A program made the translations under genes and the position numbers. A DNA stretch of 64,000 bases from Bacteroidota bacterium (GTDB lineage Bacteria > Bacteroidota > Bacteroidia > NS11-12g > UBA955): assembly GCA_027488835.1 (NCBI GenBank), contig JAIYAW010000001.1, positions 300,254 to 364,253 on the forward strand, read 5' to 3'. Each line of letters starts with the position of its first letter. The stretch's first letter is position 1. Shown one piece after another: positions 36,754 through 45,475 of the stretch. The notes below the pieces were generated by a model, which was not told the DNA's origin, searched no databases, and saw only the letters and a program-made list of their open reading frames with translations.

Positions 36754-37697
36754 AACAGTTAATTCAAAATATCAAGTATAAAGGAGAAGTTGGTTTTAAG
36801 TTTTATATCATTGTTTTAAAAATGTATAAAATTTTGACAAATTATATTTTTTCTGATCGTGCATATATTTCAAAAAAATTCAAACATTACCACCAGTATA
36901 ATTTGAATTGGAAAAATTTATTGACACTTAATGAGAAAATGCAGTGGTTTAAAATTTATGATAAGAATCCTAAATTCACAGTTTTGTCAGATAAGTTCTT
37001 AGCAAGGAATTACTTTTGTGATAACTTTGGAGCAGAATATTTGATTCCATTGGTTTTGGAAACTACAAATGTTCACGATTTAAATTTAAACAATCTCCCA
37101 AATTATCCAGTTGTAGTCAAGGCAAATCATGATTCAGGTAATTACAGGATTATACGGAATAAAACTGAGGTTGATTTTCATAAACTTCGAACAGATGCCC
37201 GAGAGTGGATGTGTTTTAATTATTATTGGGAAGATCGCGAATGGCCCTATAAAAATATTAAACCTAGAATTATCGTTGAAAAATTACTCCTAACGAAAGA
37301 GGGTAAAATTCCGAATGATTATAAGTTAAACTGTTTTAACGGGAAGGTTGAATTTGTGTATGTATCTGTAGATCGCGAGGGAATCAACAAACGTAATATT
37401 TACAGTCGAGATTGGAGACCTTTAGATTTTACTTGGAATAAACGATTTTATGATCATTCTAAATTGAGAGGACCAGAAATACAACCACCCCTAACTTATC
37501 AATTAATGATTGAATTTGCTGAGAAAATTGCAAAAGATTATCAATATGTAAGGGTTGATTTTTATGATGTTGATGGTAAGTTATATTTTGGAGAAATTAC
37601 CCAATATCATGGTGGTGGATTTGATGTGATGATGCCAAAAGAATGGGATTATAAATTTGGTAGTATGATAGATATAAATAAAGTTGGAAAAAGATAA
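36741..37697 (+). CDS. TupA-like ATP-grasp protein
   Basis: 318 residues, TTG start. Matches the ATP-grasp family named after TupA of the teichuronopeptide locus of alkaliphilic bacilli: TLNEKMQWFKIYD, VVVKANHDSGNY, a long central PNDYKLNCFNGKVEFVYV and VRVDFYDVDGKLYFGEIT with the metal-binding acidic residues. Such enzymes are expected to form an amide between a carboxyl group and an amino acid using ATP. Together with the aminotransferase and HAD genes it suggests amino-acid attachment to a uronic acid in the glycan (inference). Confidence 0.8.
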   Translation: MEKLKQLIQNIKYKGEVGFKFYIIVLKMYKILTNYIFSDRAYISKKFKHYHQYNLNWKNLLTLNEKMQWFKIYDKNPKFTVLSDKFLARNYFCDNFGAEYLIPLVLETTNVHDLNLNNLPNYPVVVKANHDSGNYRIIRNKTEVDFHKLRTDAREWMCFNYYWEDREWPYKNIKPRIIVEKLLLTKEGKIPNDYKLNCFNGKVEFVYVSVDREGINKRNIYSRDWRPLDFTWNKRFYDHSKLRGPEIQPPLTYQLMIEFAEKIAKDYQYVRVDFYDVDGKLYFGEITQYHGGGFDVMMPKEWDYKFGSMIDINKVGKR

Positions 37698-38748
37698 AAA
37701 ATCCATAATGATTGTAACTCGCGGATTGACCGCTGGCGGGATGGAAAGAACATCTGTTAATTTAGCAACTTATTTTCTTTCTAGGAATTATCGGGTTGTT
37801 TATTTTACACTTTTTAGAACGCCTCATTTTTTTACACTTGACTCAGAAATTGAAATAGTAGAGCCTGCTATTGACAGAGAAAGATACAATAAATTTATGT
37901 ATGCTTTTAAGTTGATTCCAACAATAAGAAAGATAATCAAAGCAAGAAAAATTGATTATGTTTTAGGAATTGGTGAATATTTTAATCCGTTTGTTTTGTT
38001 AGCCACATTTGGCTTAAGTTGTAAAGTTTTTGTTAGCGATAGATTAAGTCCAGATATCAAACTAGGCTTGGTTGATATCTTTAAGAAGATTTCTTATCCT
38101 TTCGCTGATGGCGCAATTTCGCAAACCCAATATGCAGCTAAAAAACTCAAGTTAAATACCAAATTAAAAAATGTTATTGTAATTCCAAATCCTTTAAAGC
38201 CAATTACAAAAGTTGAAGTGCCAATAAAAAAGCAGATTGTTTCTGTGGGTAGATTAAATCGCGAAAAAGGGCATAGAATATTAATTGAGGCATTTGCGAA
38301 AATTGATAATAAAGATTGGATTTTAATGTTAATTGGAGATGGAGTTGAACGAAATAATTTAGAAGAACTAGTTGGCATTTTGAATATTAATAACAGAGTC
38401 ATATTCGCTGGTGAATTAGCCGATTTTAGCAAAGAACTTTCGGAGTCTCAAATTTTTGTTCTTCCTTCACTGTCTGAGGGATTCCCAAATGCGTTGATAG
38501 AGGCAATGTCAGTTCCATTGGCTTGTATAAGTAGTGATTGTATAGCCGGGCCATCTGATATAATTAGAGATGGATTTAACGGGGTTTTAGTGAAACCAAA
38601 CAATGTTGATGCGCTAACTTCAAAAATAAATGCTTTAATTGACGATGAAGTATTAAGAAATCAACTTAAAGATAATGCATTTAGAATCATTCAAGATTTA
38701 GAATTTAATTCCATAGCGCAACGTTATTTAGATTTTATTACAAAGTGA
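37684..38748 (+). CDS. glycosyltransferase, GT4
   Basis: 354 residues from TTG 37684, which overlaps the upstream gene by 14 bases; ATG 37708 (MIVTRGLTAGGME) is an equally good start. GT-B fold: donor-binding SVGRLNREKGHRILIEA and the E-x7-E region in PSLSEGFPNALIEAM are clear. Typical of retaining transferases in glycan loci; the sugar is unknown. Confidence 0.88.
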   Translation: MEKDKKSIMIVTRGLTAGGMERTSVNLATYFLSRNYRVVYFTLFRTPHFFTLDSEIEIVEPAIDRERYNKFMYAFKLIPTIRKIIKARKIDYVLGIGEYFNPFVLLATFGLSCKVFVSDRLSPDIKLGLVDIFKKISYPFADGAISQTQYAAKKLKLNTKLKNVIVIPNPLKPITKVEVPIKKQIVSVGRLNREKGHRILIEAFAKIDNKDWILMLIGDGVERNNLEELVGILNINNRVIFAGELADFSKELSESQIFVLPSLSEGFPNALIEAMSVPLACISSDCIAGPSDIIRDGFNGVLVKPNNVDALTSKINALIDDEVLRNQLKDNAFRIIQDLEFNSIAQRYLDFITK

Positions 38749-39815
38749 AAATAGTATTTAACAATTTGGTTTTTTCATTTCAAAAAGCCGGAGGTATTTC
38801 TATTGTTTGGTTTGAGTTAGTAAAAGGGTTTTTAAAAAATGAGAAGTTTGATTGCTATTTTGTGAGGCATTCATCTGACGATACGAATGTAAATTGGAGT
38901 AACTTAAATCAAGAATCATTTTCATTTATTGATCATAAAGTCAATAAAAAAATGGCGAGGTTGTTTTCTCCGAAAATAAGAATAAGTGAGAAATTTATAT
39001 ATTTAACTTCTGGTTATGATATCTGCAATAATAAAAATGCAATTAATGCGATTATTTTACACGATTTTATTTATGAAATTTTTGGAACATTTCGCGCAGG
39101 TGTATTATTTAATAAGTGGATAAAACACCGTGCCATTAGAAAGGCGGATATTATTTTTTGTGTTTCAGACAATACGAAAAATGATTTATTAAAAAGATAC
39201 CCGAAAATTGAAACTGAAAAAAAAGTAATTACTATACATAATGGTGTATCTGAAAATTATTTTATTCTGGATGAATTAAATAATAACAATACCAAAAAAT
39301 ATCTACTATATGTTGGGGGAAGATCAAAGTATAAGAATTTTGATAAAATTGTTTTTGCTCTCGAACATCTCAGTGAATTTTCACTAATTGTTGTATCGGG
39401 AAATAAGCCAACCGACTTGGAAATTGAATTATTAAATTCAAAATTGGGAGTGTCTAGATATGAATTTAAAATCGGTATTTCGGAACAAGAATTGAATGCA
39501 TTGTATAATCACGCATTTTGTTTGGCTTATCCTTCATCATATGAGGGATTTGGGATTCCAATTATTGAAGCGCAAAGAGCAGGTTGCCCTGTCATTACTT
39601 GCGAGAATTCTTCAATTGCAGAGATTTCGGGTAATGCAGTAATTTATTTAGATGATTTAAGTGTTCAATCTTTCTCAAATGCTTTTCAGACTTTGGAGGA
39701 CATTGAATTTAGAGAAGATTTAATAAATCGAGGGATAAAGAACTCCTCAAATTACAGTTGGGAAAAGATGTCAAGTCAATATCAACTAAATTTATATTCA
39801 CATATTTTTCAATGA
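38745..39815 (+). CDS. glycosyltransferase, GT4 (mannosyltransferase-like)
   Basis: 356 residues from GTG 38745, overlapping the previous stop by four bases. Acceptor half has FQKAGGISIVWFELVKGF; donor half has YVGGRSKYKNFDKIV and AYPSSYEGFGIPIIEAQ, the E-x7-E signature. Resembles WbaZ/MtfB-type mannosyl/rhamnosyl transferases; donor specificity is not certain. Confidence 0.88.
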   Translation: MKIVFNNLVFSFQKAGGISIVWFELVKGFLKNEKFDCYFVRHSSDDTNVNWSNLNQESFSFIDHKVNKKMARLFSPKIRISEKFIYLTSGYDICNNKNAINAIILHDFIYEIFGTFRAGVLFNKWIKHRAIRKADIIFCVSDNTKNDLLKRYPKIETEKKVITIHNGVSENYFILDELNNNNTKKYLLYVGGRSKYKNFDKIVFALEHLSEFSLIVVSGNKPTDLEIELLNSKLGVSRYEFKIGISEQELNALYNHAFCLAYPSSYEGFGIPIIEAQRAGCPVITCENSSIAEISGNAVIYLDDLSVQSFSNAFQTLEDIEFREDLINRGIKNSSNYSWEKMSSQYQLNLYSHIFQ

Positions 39816-40927
39816 AAATAGTATTTGTTAATCAAAGTGCAGGTTATTTGACTACAGATTTAATCGAAAAATTTCATAATGAAAATTATGAGACAATTTT
39901 ATTAACGGGAACTAGTGGAATTGAAAATAAAATTCCTTTCTGTAGAATTGATAAAATTCCTTCATATAACAATAAAACAATTTTCACGAGAATTATTACT
40001 TGGTTAGCATCTTCAATTGTGATTTTTTTTAAGATTTTATTTAAATATAAAAATGATAAAATTGTTTTTTATTCTAACCCTCCGACCAATGTTTTCATTC
40101 ATTTGTTCTTACCCAAATTAAACTTTGGATATATATTATTTGATATTTATCCGGATTTAATAAGAGATTCTTTTCAGCAGAATAAGTTTGTTGATTATAT
40201 ATTAAATATTTGGAAAAATGCCAACCGCAGAGCCTTCAACAAGGCAAATTACTTAATTTATATTTCACATGGTATGTATAAACCATTGCTAAATTATACC
40301 AATGGTACTAAGTTGAATTATGTTGGTCTTTGGTCGAGTTTGTTAAACATTAAAGCAGGTTTAGAAGTTTCTAATTTGAGTCGAAATTACAAGACTAAAG
40401 ATGAATTATTATTGGTTTATTCCGGAAATTTAGGAGTGCATCATCCAATTGAAAAAATATTAGAAATTGCAAAAAAAGTAAAAAATGAGAATATAAAATT
40501 TATCATTTGTGGTTCTGGATCAAAATACAAATTGCTTGAGTCTGAAATTGAAAATTTGCATTTAGAGCATGTAAAATTAATACCCAAATTGCCACAAAAT
40601 GATTATTTGGATTTAATAAATTCAGCAGATTTTATGTTTGTAACAAATTCGATAACTGCATCGAATTTATCTATCCCAAGTAAAATTTTCGATATTCTTG
40701 CCCTAGGAAAGCCAATCATTGCTTTGTGTCATGAACATTCTGACTTATTTGAAATAATCGAAAAATATGAAATTGGATTTAATATAGATCTTTCTAAATT
40801 TGATACAAGTATTATATCGCATGATTTGAGGAAAACAATCCCAGCTTTCATGCTCAATATAGATAAATTCAACATAGCATATAATTCGAATTATCAATTA
40901 CAAAAATTATTTAACATTATCAATTAA
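39812..40927 (+). CDS. glycosyltransferase, GT4 (WbuB-like)
   Basis: 371 residues from ATG 39812, which overlaps the upstream TGA. A further upstream TTG (39758) is rejected because it lies deep in the previous gene. Donor half: LLLVYSGNLGVHHPIEKILEI and the late IPSKIFDILALGKPIIAL. This pattern is common in the transferase that adds the second sugar to the one loaded by a PglC/WecA-type enzyme, and the PglC-like gene follows immediately. Confidence 0.85.
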   Translation: MKIVFVNQSAGYLTTDLIEKFHNENYETILLTGTSGIENKIPFCRIDKIPSYNNKTIFTRIITWLASSIVIFFKILFKYKNDKIVFYSNPPTNVFIHLFLPKLNFGYILFDIYPDLIRDSFQQNKFVDYILNIWKNANRRAFNKANYLIYISHGMYKPLLNYTNGTKLNYVGLWSSLLNIKAGLEVSNLSRNYKTKDELLLVYSGNLGVHHPIEKILEIAKKVKNENIKFIICGSGSKYKLLESEIENLHLEHVKLIPKLPQNDYLDLINSADFMFVTNSITASNLSIPSKIFDILALGKPIIALCHEHSDLFEIIEKYEIGFNIDLSKFDTSIISHDLRKTIPAFMLNIDKFNIAYNSNYQLQKLFNIIN

Positions 40928-41530
40928 GTGTACAGTTTATTTATTAAAAGAATTTGTGATTTAACATTTTCAAGCTTATTATTAATTTGCTCAATACCTG
41001 TGTGGCTTTGGCTATTTTTTCATTGTAAATTTGATTTTTCAAAAATAATTTTCATTCAACCCCGTCCAGGGAGAAATGGTGAAATTTTTCATTTAATTAA
41101 ATTTAAAACGATGACAGATGATCGTGATGCTTCCGGGAAATTGCTCCCTGATAGTTTGAGATTGACAAAACTGGGTCGTTTTTTAAGATCTTCATCATTT
41201 GATGAATTACCACAATTAATTAACGTGCTGAAAGGCGATATGAGTTTAATAGGGCCCAGGCCTCTTTTGGCATCTTATTTGCCCCTGTACAACTCTAGAC
41301 AAATGAAAAGGCATAAAGAAAAACCGGGAATTACAGGATGGGCACAAATAAACGGTAGAAATGAATTAACATGGAATGACAAATTTGAACAAGATTTGTT
41401 TTACGTTGAGAATATTTCATTTAAACTAGATTTCATTATTTTTATGAAAACTATTAAAAATGTTTTTAATAGAACTGGTATTAGTGGCGAAGGCACTGAA
41501 ACAATGATTCCGTTTAAAGGTAATCATTGA
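40928..41530 (+). CDS. initiating sugar-phosphate transferase (PglC-like)
   Basis: 200 residues, GTG start immediately after the previous stop. A single N-terminal membrane helix (about 10-30) then the bacterial sugar transferase core: FIQPRPGRNGEIFHLIKFKTM, SFDELPQLINVLKGDMSLIGPRPL and KPGITGWAQINGRN. Small monotopic type like PglC, which moves phospho-diNAc-bacillosamine to undecaprenyl phosphate. The PglD-like and PglE-like genes downstream support a 4-amino-sugar donor. Confidence 0.92.
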   Translation: MYSLFIKRICDLTFSSLLLICSIPVWLWLFFHCKFDFSKIIFIQPRPGRNGEIFHLIKFKTMTDDRDASGKLLPDSLRLTKLGRFLRSSSFDELPQLINVLKGDMSLIGPRPLLASYLPLYNSRQMKRHKEKPGITGWAQINGRNELTWNDKFEQDLFYVENISFKLDFIIFMKTIKNVFNRTGISGEGTETMIPFKGNH

Positions 41531-41544
41531 TTTTTATTATATTT

Positions 41545-42189
41545 ATGAAACCAATTTTAATATATGGGGCTGGTGGTTTTGGAAAAGAAATCGCTCTCTT
41601 GATCAATGAAATTAATGAAGTAAGTCCAACATGGGAATTAAAAGGTTTTATTGATGATGGATTACCTTTGGGAACGTATATAAAATACGGTTCAGTTTTG
41701 GGTGGAATTGACTTTTTGAACGCTTATCAAAATGAAGTGGCTGTCGTTTTTTCGATAGCAAATCCATTTATATTAAAGGCTGTAGTAGAAAAAATCACGA
41801 ATTCCAATATATATTTTCCTAATATTATATCACCAGGTGTCAAGTTTTATGAGATTGAATCTGTGAAAATGGGTCAAGGAAATGTGTTGATTAATGGTTG
41901 TAGATTAAGTTGCGACATTGAATTGGGAGATTTTAACTTATTCAATGGTTTTGTTGCAATTGGTCATGACGTGAAAGTTGGGAGTTATAATATTTTTAGT
42001 CCAAGTACAAGACTTTCAGGTTCGGTAACTTTGCATGATCAGAATTTCTTTGGTGTAAATTCAATTGTATTGCAAGGCGTAAACATTGGGTCAAATACTA
42101 AAGTTGGTGTGATGAGCGTGATTATGAAGGATACTAAGGATGGATATTTGTATTTTGGAAATCCCGCTAGAAAGGTTTTAGAGCAATGA
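41545..42189 (+). CDS. PglD/NeuD-like sugar N-acyltransferase
   Basis: 214 residues from ATG 41545 (MKPILIYGAGGFGKE); an in-frame TTG at 41527 is less likely. N-terminal sugar-nucleotide-binding fold followed by a left-handed beta helix (about 95-205) with the His of VAIGHDVKVGS as likely catalytic base. It lies between the PglC-like gene and the mini fatty-acid cassette, so it is the best candidate to put that cassette's acyl group on the 4-amino sugar. ATGA overlap with the next gene. Confidence 0.85.
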   Translation: MKPILIYGAGGFGKEIALLINEINEVSPTWELKGFIDDGLPLGTYIKYGSVLGGIDFLNAYQNEVAVVFSIANPFILKAVVEKITNSNIYFPNIISPGVKFYEIESVKMGQGNVLINGCRLSCDIELGDFNLFNGFVAIGHDVKVGSYNIFSPSTRLSGSVTLHDQNFFGVNSIVLQGVNIGSNTKVGVMSVIMKDTKDGYLYFGNPARKVLEQ

Positions 42190-43253
42190 GTTTTTTAAGT
42201 ATTCCCAATGTAGTTATTTCTGGCATCGCTTCATGTGTCCCTCAAGAAATTATTGAGAATATAGATTCTTCTATTTTTGAAAATCGGGATGAGGCACAAA
42301 GATTCATTGATGTAACAGGTATTGAACGTCGACATGTTGTAGGTACAAGAAAAATATGTACGTCAGATTTGTGTGTGCAAGCTGCGAATAAGGTTTTAGA
42401 TGATTTAAATTGGGATAAAAATGATATTGATTGTTTGATTTTTGTAACCCAAACGCCTGATTATATTTTACCTGCTACTTCTTGTATCATTCAAGATAGA
42501 TTGGGTTTATCAAAAGATTGCTTTGCGCTGGATATTTCATTGGGTTGTTCAGGTTGGGTATATGGCTTGTCTGTAATTGCTTCAATGATGCAGTCTGGAA
42601 TGTTTAAAAAAGGACTACTTTTGGCCGGGGATACAACAACGATAACCAAATCAAGTAAAGATAAAAGTACGTTTCCTTTGTTTGGAGATGCAGGAACAGC
42701 AACAGCTTTGGAGTTTCAACAGGATGAAACAGGTTTTCAATTTCATTTTGGCACAGATGGTGCTGGGTATGAATCTATTATAATCAAAGATGGTGGATTT
42801 AGAAATCCATTTTCTGAGAACTCATTGATTGAGAAAGAATATGATGGAGGAATCATTCGCAATGATTCGCAAAGTATTTTGAATGGCGCAAATGTTTTTA
42901 CATTTGGAATTGGCCGCGCACCCAAATCTGTGAAGGCATTAATTGACCGATTTGATATTGATAAACAATCAATTGATTATGTTATTTTCCATCAAGCGAA
43001 CAAAATGATGAACGAGAAAATTCGGATAAAGTTGGGATTTACAGAAGACCAAGTTCCATATTCTCTTAATTCATTTGGAAATACATCGTCTGCTTCAATT
43101 CCATTAACCATGAATTTAAAATTGAGCGATAAACTAAAAAAAACCAATAGAAAAATGCTAGCATGTGGCTTTGGTGTAGGTTTGTCATGGGCAAGTGTTT
43201 ATTTTGAATCAAGGAATATCCTTTGTTCAGAAATTGAATTTTACAAAAATTAA
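42186..43253 (+). CDS. 3-oxoacyl-ACP synthase III (KASIII), copy 1
   Basis: 355-residue FabH-like condensing enzyme. The full triad is present: Cys121 (LGCSGWVYG), His269 (FHQAN), Asn299 (SFGNTSS). It condenses an acyl starter, usually acetyl-CoA, with malonyl-ACP. An ACP gene follows 4 bases later and a second KASIII follows that. Its placement in a glycan locus points to acyl decoration rather than membrane lipid synthesis (inference). Confidence 0.9.
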   Translation: MSFLSIPNVVISGIASCVPQEIIENIDSSIFENRDEAQRFIDVTGIERRHVVGTRKICTSDLCVQAANKVLDDLNWDKNDIDCLIFVTQTPDYILPATSCIIQDRLGLSKDCFALDISLGCSGWVYGLSVIASMMQSGMFKKGLLLAGDTTTITKSSKDKSTFPLFGDAGTATALEFQQDETGFQFHFGTDGAGYESIIIKDGGFRNPFSENSLIEKEYDGGIIRNDSQSILNGANVFTFGIGRAPKSVKALIDRFDIDKQSIDYVIFHQANKMMNEKIRIKLGFTEDQVPYSLNSFGNTSSASIPLTMNLKLSDKLKKTNRKMLACGFGVGLSWASVYFESRNILCSEIEFYKN

Positions 43254-43257
43254 AAAA

Positions 43258-43488
43258 ATGATACAACAAAAATTTATTGACTTATTAATTGAAACACTAG
43301 AAATTACTGATCGTGAAATAACAATTACGGATGAATTTCGTACTTATCCTGAATGGGATTCTTTGGCTCTTTTATCCGTTATTGCAATGATTGATGATGA
43401 ATTTGACGTTATTATAGAAGGCAACGATTTTGCAAAATTGATGACAGTTTCAGATTTAATTCAAGCAATTGACTCTGCAAAGCAATAA
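43258..43488 (+). CDS. acyl carrier protein
   Basis: 76 residues from ATG 43258. Four-helix ACP with the phosphopantetheine attachment Ser35 in EWDSLALLS. It is acidic, as expected. A dedicated ACP between two KASIII genes shows that the acyl chain is built on its own carrier. Upstream in-frame codons reach into the KASIII gene and are rejected as the start. Confidence 0.92.
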   Translation: MIQQKFIDLLIETLEITDREITITDEFRTYPEWDSLALLSVIAMIDDEFDVIIEGNDFAKLMTVSDLIQAIDSAKQ

Positions 43489-43493
43489 TATTA

Positions 43494-44552
43494 TTGGCTG
43501 ATTTACAATTTATTGGAGTTGGAATAACAGCGCTTGCTGCGGCAGTACCAAAGAATATTGTCCGAAATATTGATTACAATAGCCACTTCCCTCAAAATGA
43601 TGTTTTAGAAATCATCGAAAAAACGGGTATTGTTGAAAGGAGATTTGTTTCTGAGGGACAATGCGCAAGTGATTTGTGTTTTGCCGCTGCAGAAAAATTA
43701 ATTTCTGATAATTTTATTGATAAATCTGAAATTGATTTGTTGATATTTATTTCTCAAACACCGGATTACAGAATGCCGGCAACGTCTATTTTATTACAAG
43801 AAAGATTGGGTTTATCAAAGCAAACAATGGCATTTGATATTAATTTGGGATGTTCCGCTTTTGTATATGGTTTATCGGTAGTTTATTCATTGATGGAAAG
43901 GAGCGGCTTCAGGAAAGCGCTGCTATTAGATGGTGAGACTAGGTCTAAGATTTACCATCCTAAAGATAGAAAAACGGCTTTTCTTTTTGGGGATGGTGGC
44001 GTTGCGGCTTTAATTGAAAGAAATATTAAGTTTAATAAGAGTTTTTTTAATTTAGGAAGCGATGGTTCCAAATCACATTTGATTTCTATGAAGTCGGGTG
44101 GATACAGAAATCCAAGTAGTTCTGAATCATTTTTTGAACGCGTTTATGATGAAAATGGCAACGTTTCAACAGATGAACATGGTAGAATGGATGGGGGAGA
44201 AGTTTTTAATTTTGTTTTGAAAGAAATTCCCTCAAGTGTAAAAAAAATAATGAAAACTGCAGATGTCACAAATAATGAAATTGATTATTTTGTATTACAT
44301 CAGGCGAATAAATTCATGAATGGTTATTTGCAAAAAAAGTTCAAACTTGAAGATGAAAAATTTCCCTTGTCCATTGCTAAGTTTGGAAATACTTCTTCCG
44401 TATCTATTCCACTTACAATTGTAAGTGAATTGGAAATTCAAATGGATGGGCACAAGAAATTATTATTATCGGGATTTGGTGTAGGAATGAGTTGGGCAAG
44501 TTGTATTATTGAAACTGACAATTTGAAAATATCTAAATTAATAGAAATATGA
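43494..44552 (+). CDS. 3-oxoacyl-ACP synthase III (KASIII), copy 2
   Basis: 352 residues, TTG start 5 bases after the ACP stop. Triad complete: Cys120 (LGCSAFVYG), His269 (LHQAN), Asn299 (KFGNTSS). Clearly paralogous to copy 1 (same motifs and spacing) but diverged, which fits a different starter: a second round of elongation of the product of copy 1. ATGA overlap with the reductase gene. Confidence 0.9.
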   Translation: MADLQFIGVGITALAAAVPKNIVRNIDYNSHFPQNDVLEIIEKTGIVERRFVSEGQCASDLCFAAAEKLISDNFIDKSEIDLLIFISQTPDYRMPATSILLQERLGLSKQTMAFDINLGCSAFVYGLSVVYSLMERSGFRKALLLDGETRSKIYHPKDRKTAFLFGDGGVAALIERNIKFNKSFFNLGSDGSKSHLISMKSGGYRNPSSSESFFERVYDENGNVSTDEHGRMDGGEVFNFVLKEIPSSVKKIMKTADVTNNEIDYFVLHQANKFMNGYLQKKFKLEDEKFPLSIAKFGNTSSVSIPLTIVSELEIQMDGHKKLLLSGFGVGMSWASCIIETDNLKISKLIEI

Positions 44553-45307
44553 ATCATCCTTTTGATTTAACTGGTAAAAGAATTTTAGTTACTGGAGCTT
44601 CTTCTGGAATTGGGAGAGCTGTTGCCATTGAGTGCAGCAAATTGGGTGCAGAATTGATTCTGTTAGGAAGAAATGAAGAAAGGCTCGTTGATACTCTAGC
44701 CAATTTGACAGGAGATAATCATAAATATTTTATTTTAGATTTCACGAAAAAAAATGATTTTGAGGGACTAAATGAGTTGATTTCAACGCATGGTAAATTG
44801 AATGGATTGGTACATTGTGCTGGCATAACTTCTACATTACCAATAAAGTCTATTTCAGCTGAGCGTTTGCAAAGTGCATTTGAAACTAACGTATTTGGGG
44901 CATTTGAATTAACAAAGTGGTTTACCAAGAAAACGGTGATTCACGAAACAGGAGGAAGTGTTGTATTTATCGCTTCAGTCATGGGAATTGTAGGAGAGGT
45001 TGGTAAGAGTTTATATTCTATGACAAAGGGGGCTTTGATTAGTGGATCTAAATCTATGGCATTAGAGCTTGCATCTAGAAAAATTAGGGTAAATTGTATC
45101 TCTCCGGGTGTTGTTTTAACGCCGATGGTTGAAAATGGAGTTTATGCGAATGATGATAATTTATTTCAAAAAGTAAAAGATCTACATCCACTGGGACTCG
45201 GAAAACCTGAAGATATTGCACATAGCGTAAACTTCCTTTTGAGTGAAGCATCTCAATGGATTACAGGCACAAATATTGTTGTTGATGGTGGATATTCTGC
45301 GCATTGA
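44549..45307 (+). CDS. short-chain dehydrogenase, FabG-like 3-ketoacyl reductase
   Basis: 252 residues. Cofactor motif GASSGIGRA (16-24), Asn114, Ser143, Tyr156 and Lys160 (YSMTK) form a complete catalytic set. In this context it would reduce the 3-oxo group made by each KASIII to a hydroxyl. No dehydratase or enoyl reductase is encoded beside it, so hydroxyls should remain in the product. Last gene before an internal promoter. Confidence 0.88.
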   Translation: MNHPFDLTGKRILVTGASSGIGRAVAIECSKLGAELILLGRNEERLVDTLANLTGDNHKYFILDFTKKNDFEGLNELISTHGKLNGLVHCAGITSTLPIKSISAERLQSAFETNVFGAFELTKWFTKKTVIHETGGSVVFIASVMGIVGEVGKSLYSMTKGALISGSKSMALELASRKIRVNCISPGVVLTPMVENGVYANDDNLFQKVKDLHPLGLGKPEDIAHSVNFLLSEASQWITGTNIVVDGGYSAH

Positions 45308-45363
45308 CAATTACACTGTAATATTAAATTATTTGAATTACCTAAAGTAATTTAATCAAAACC

Positions 45364-45395
45364 TTGGTTTTAGATAGAATTCTATACTACTTTTG
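45364..45395 (+). promoter_or_regulatory. internal promoter with palindrome
   Basis: TTG (45364-45366), 21-base spacer, TACTTTTG (45388-45395): the best -33/-7 pair in the window. The spacer holds a perfect palindrome ATAGAATTCTAT (45374-45385), related to the dyad at 14594-14611 and well placed to block transcription when bound. It would drive the PglE-like aminotransferase gene. Confidence 0.65.
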
Positions 45396-45475
45396 TAAAT
45401 CAAAAAATAAATTTGTAATTGGTAAAACTATTATCAAATAATTATTTTTCATAAAATAAATCCTCTTGCGCTTAA

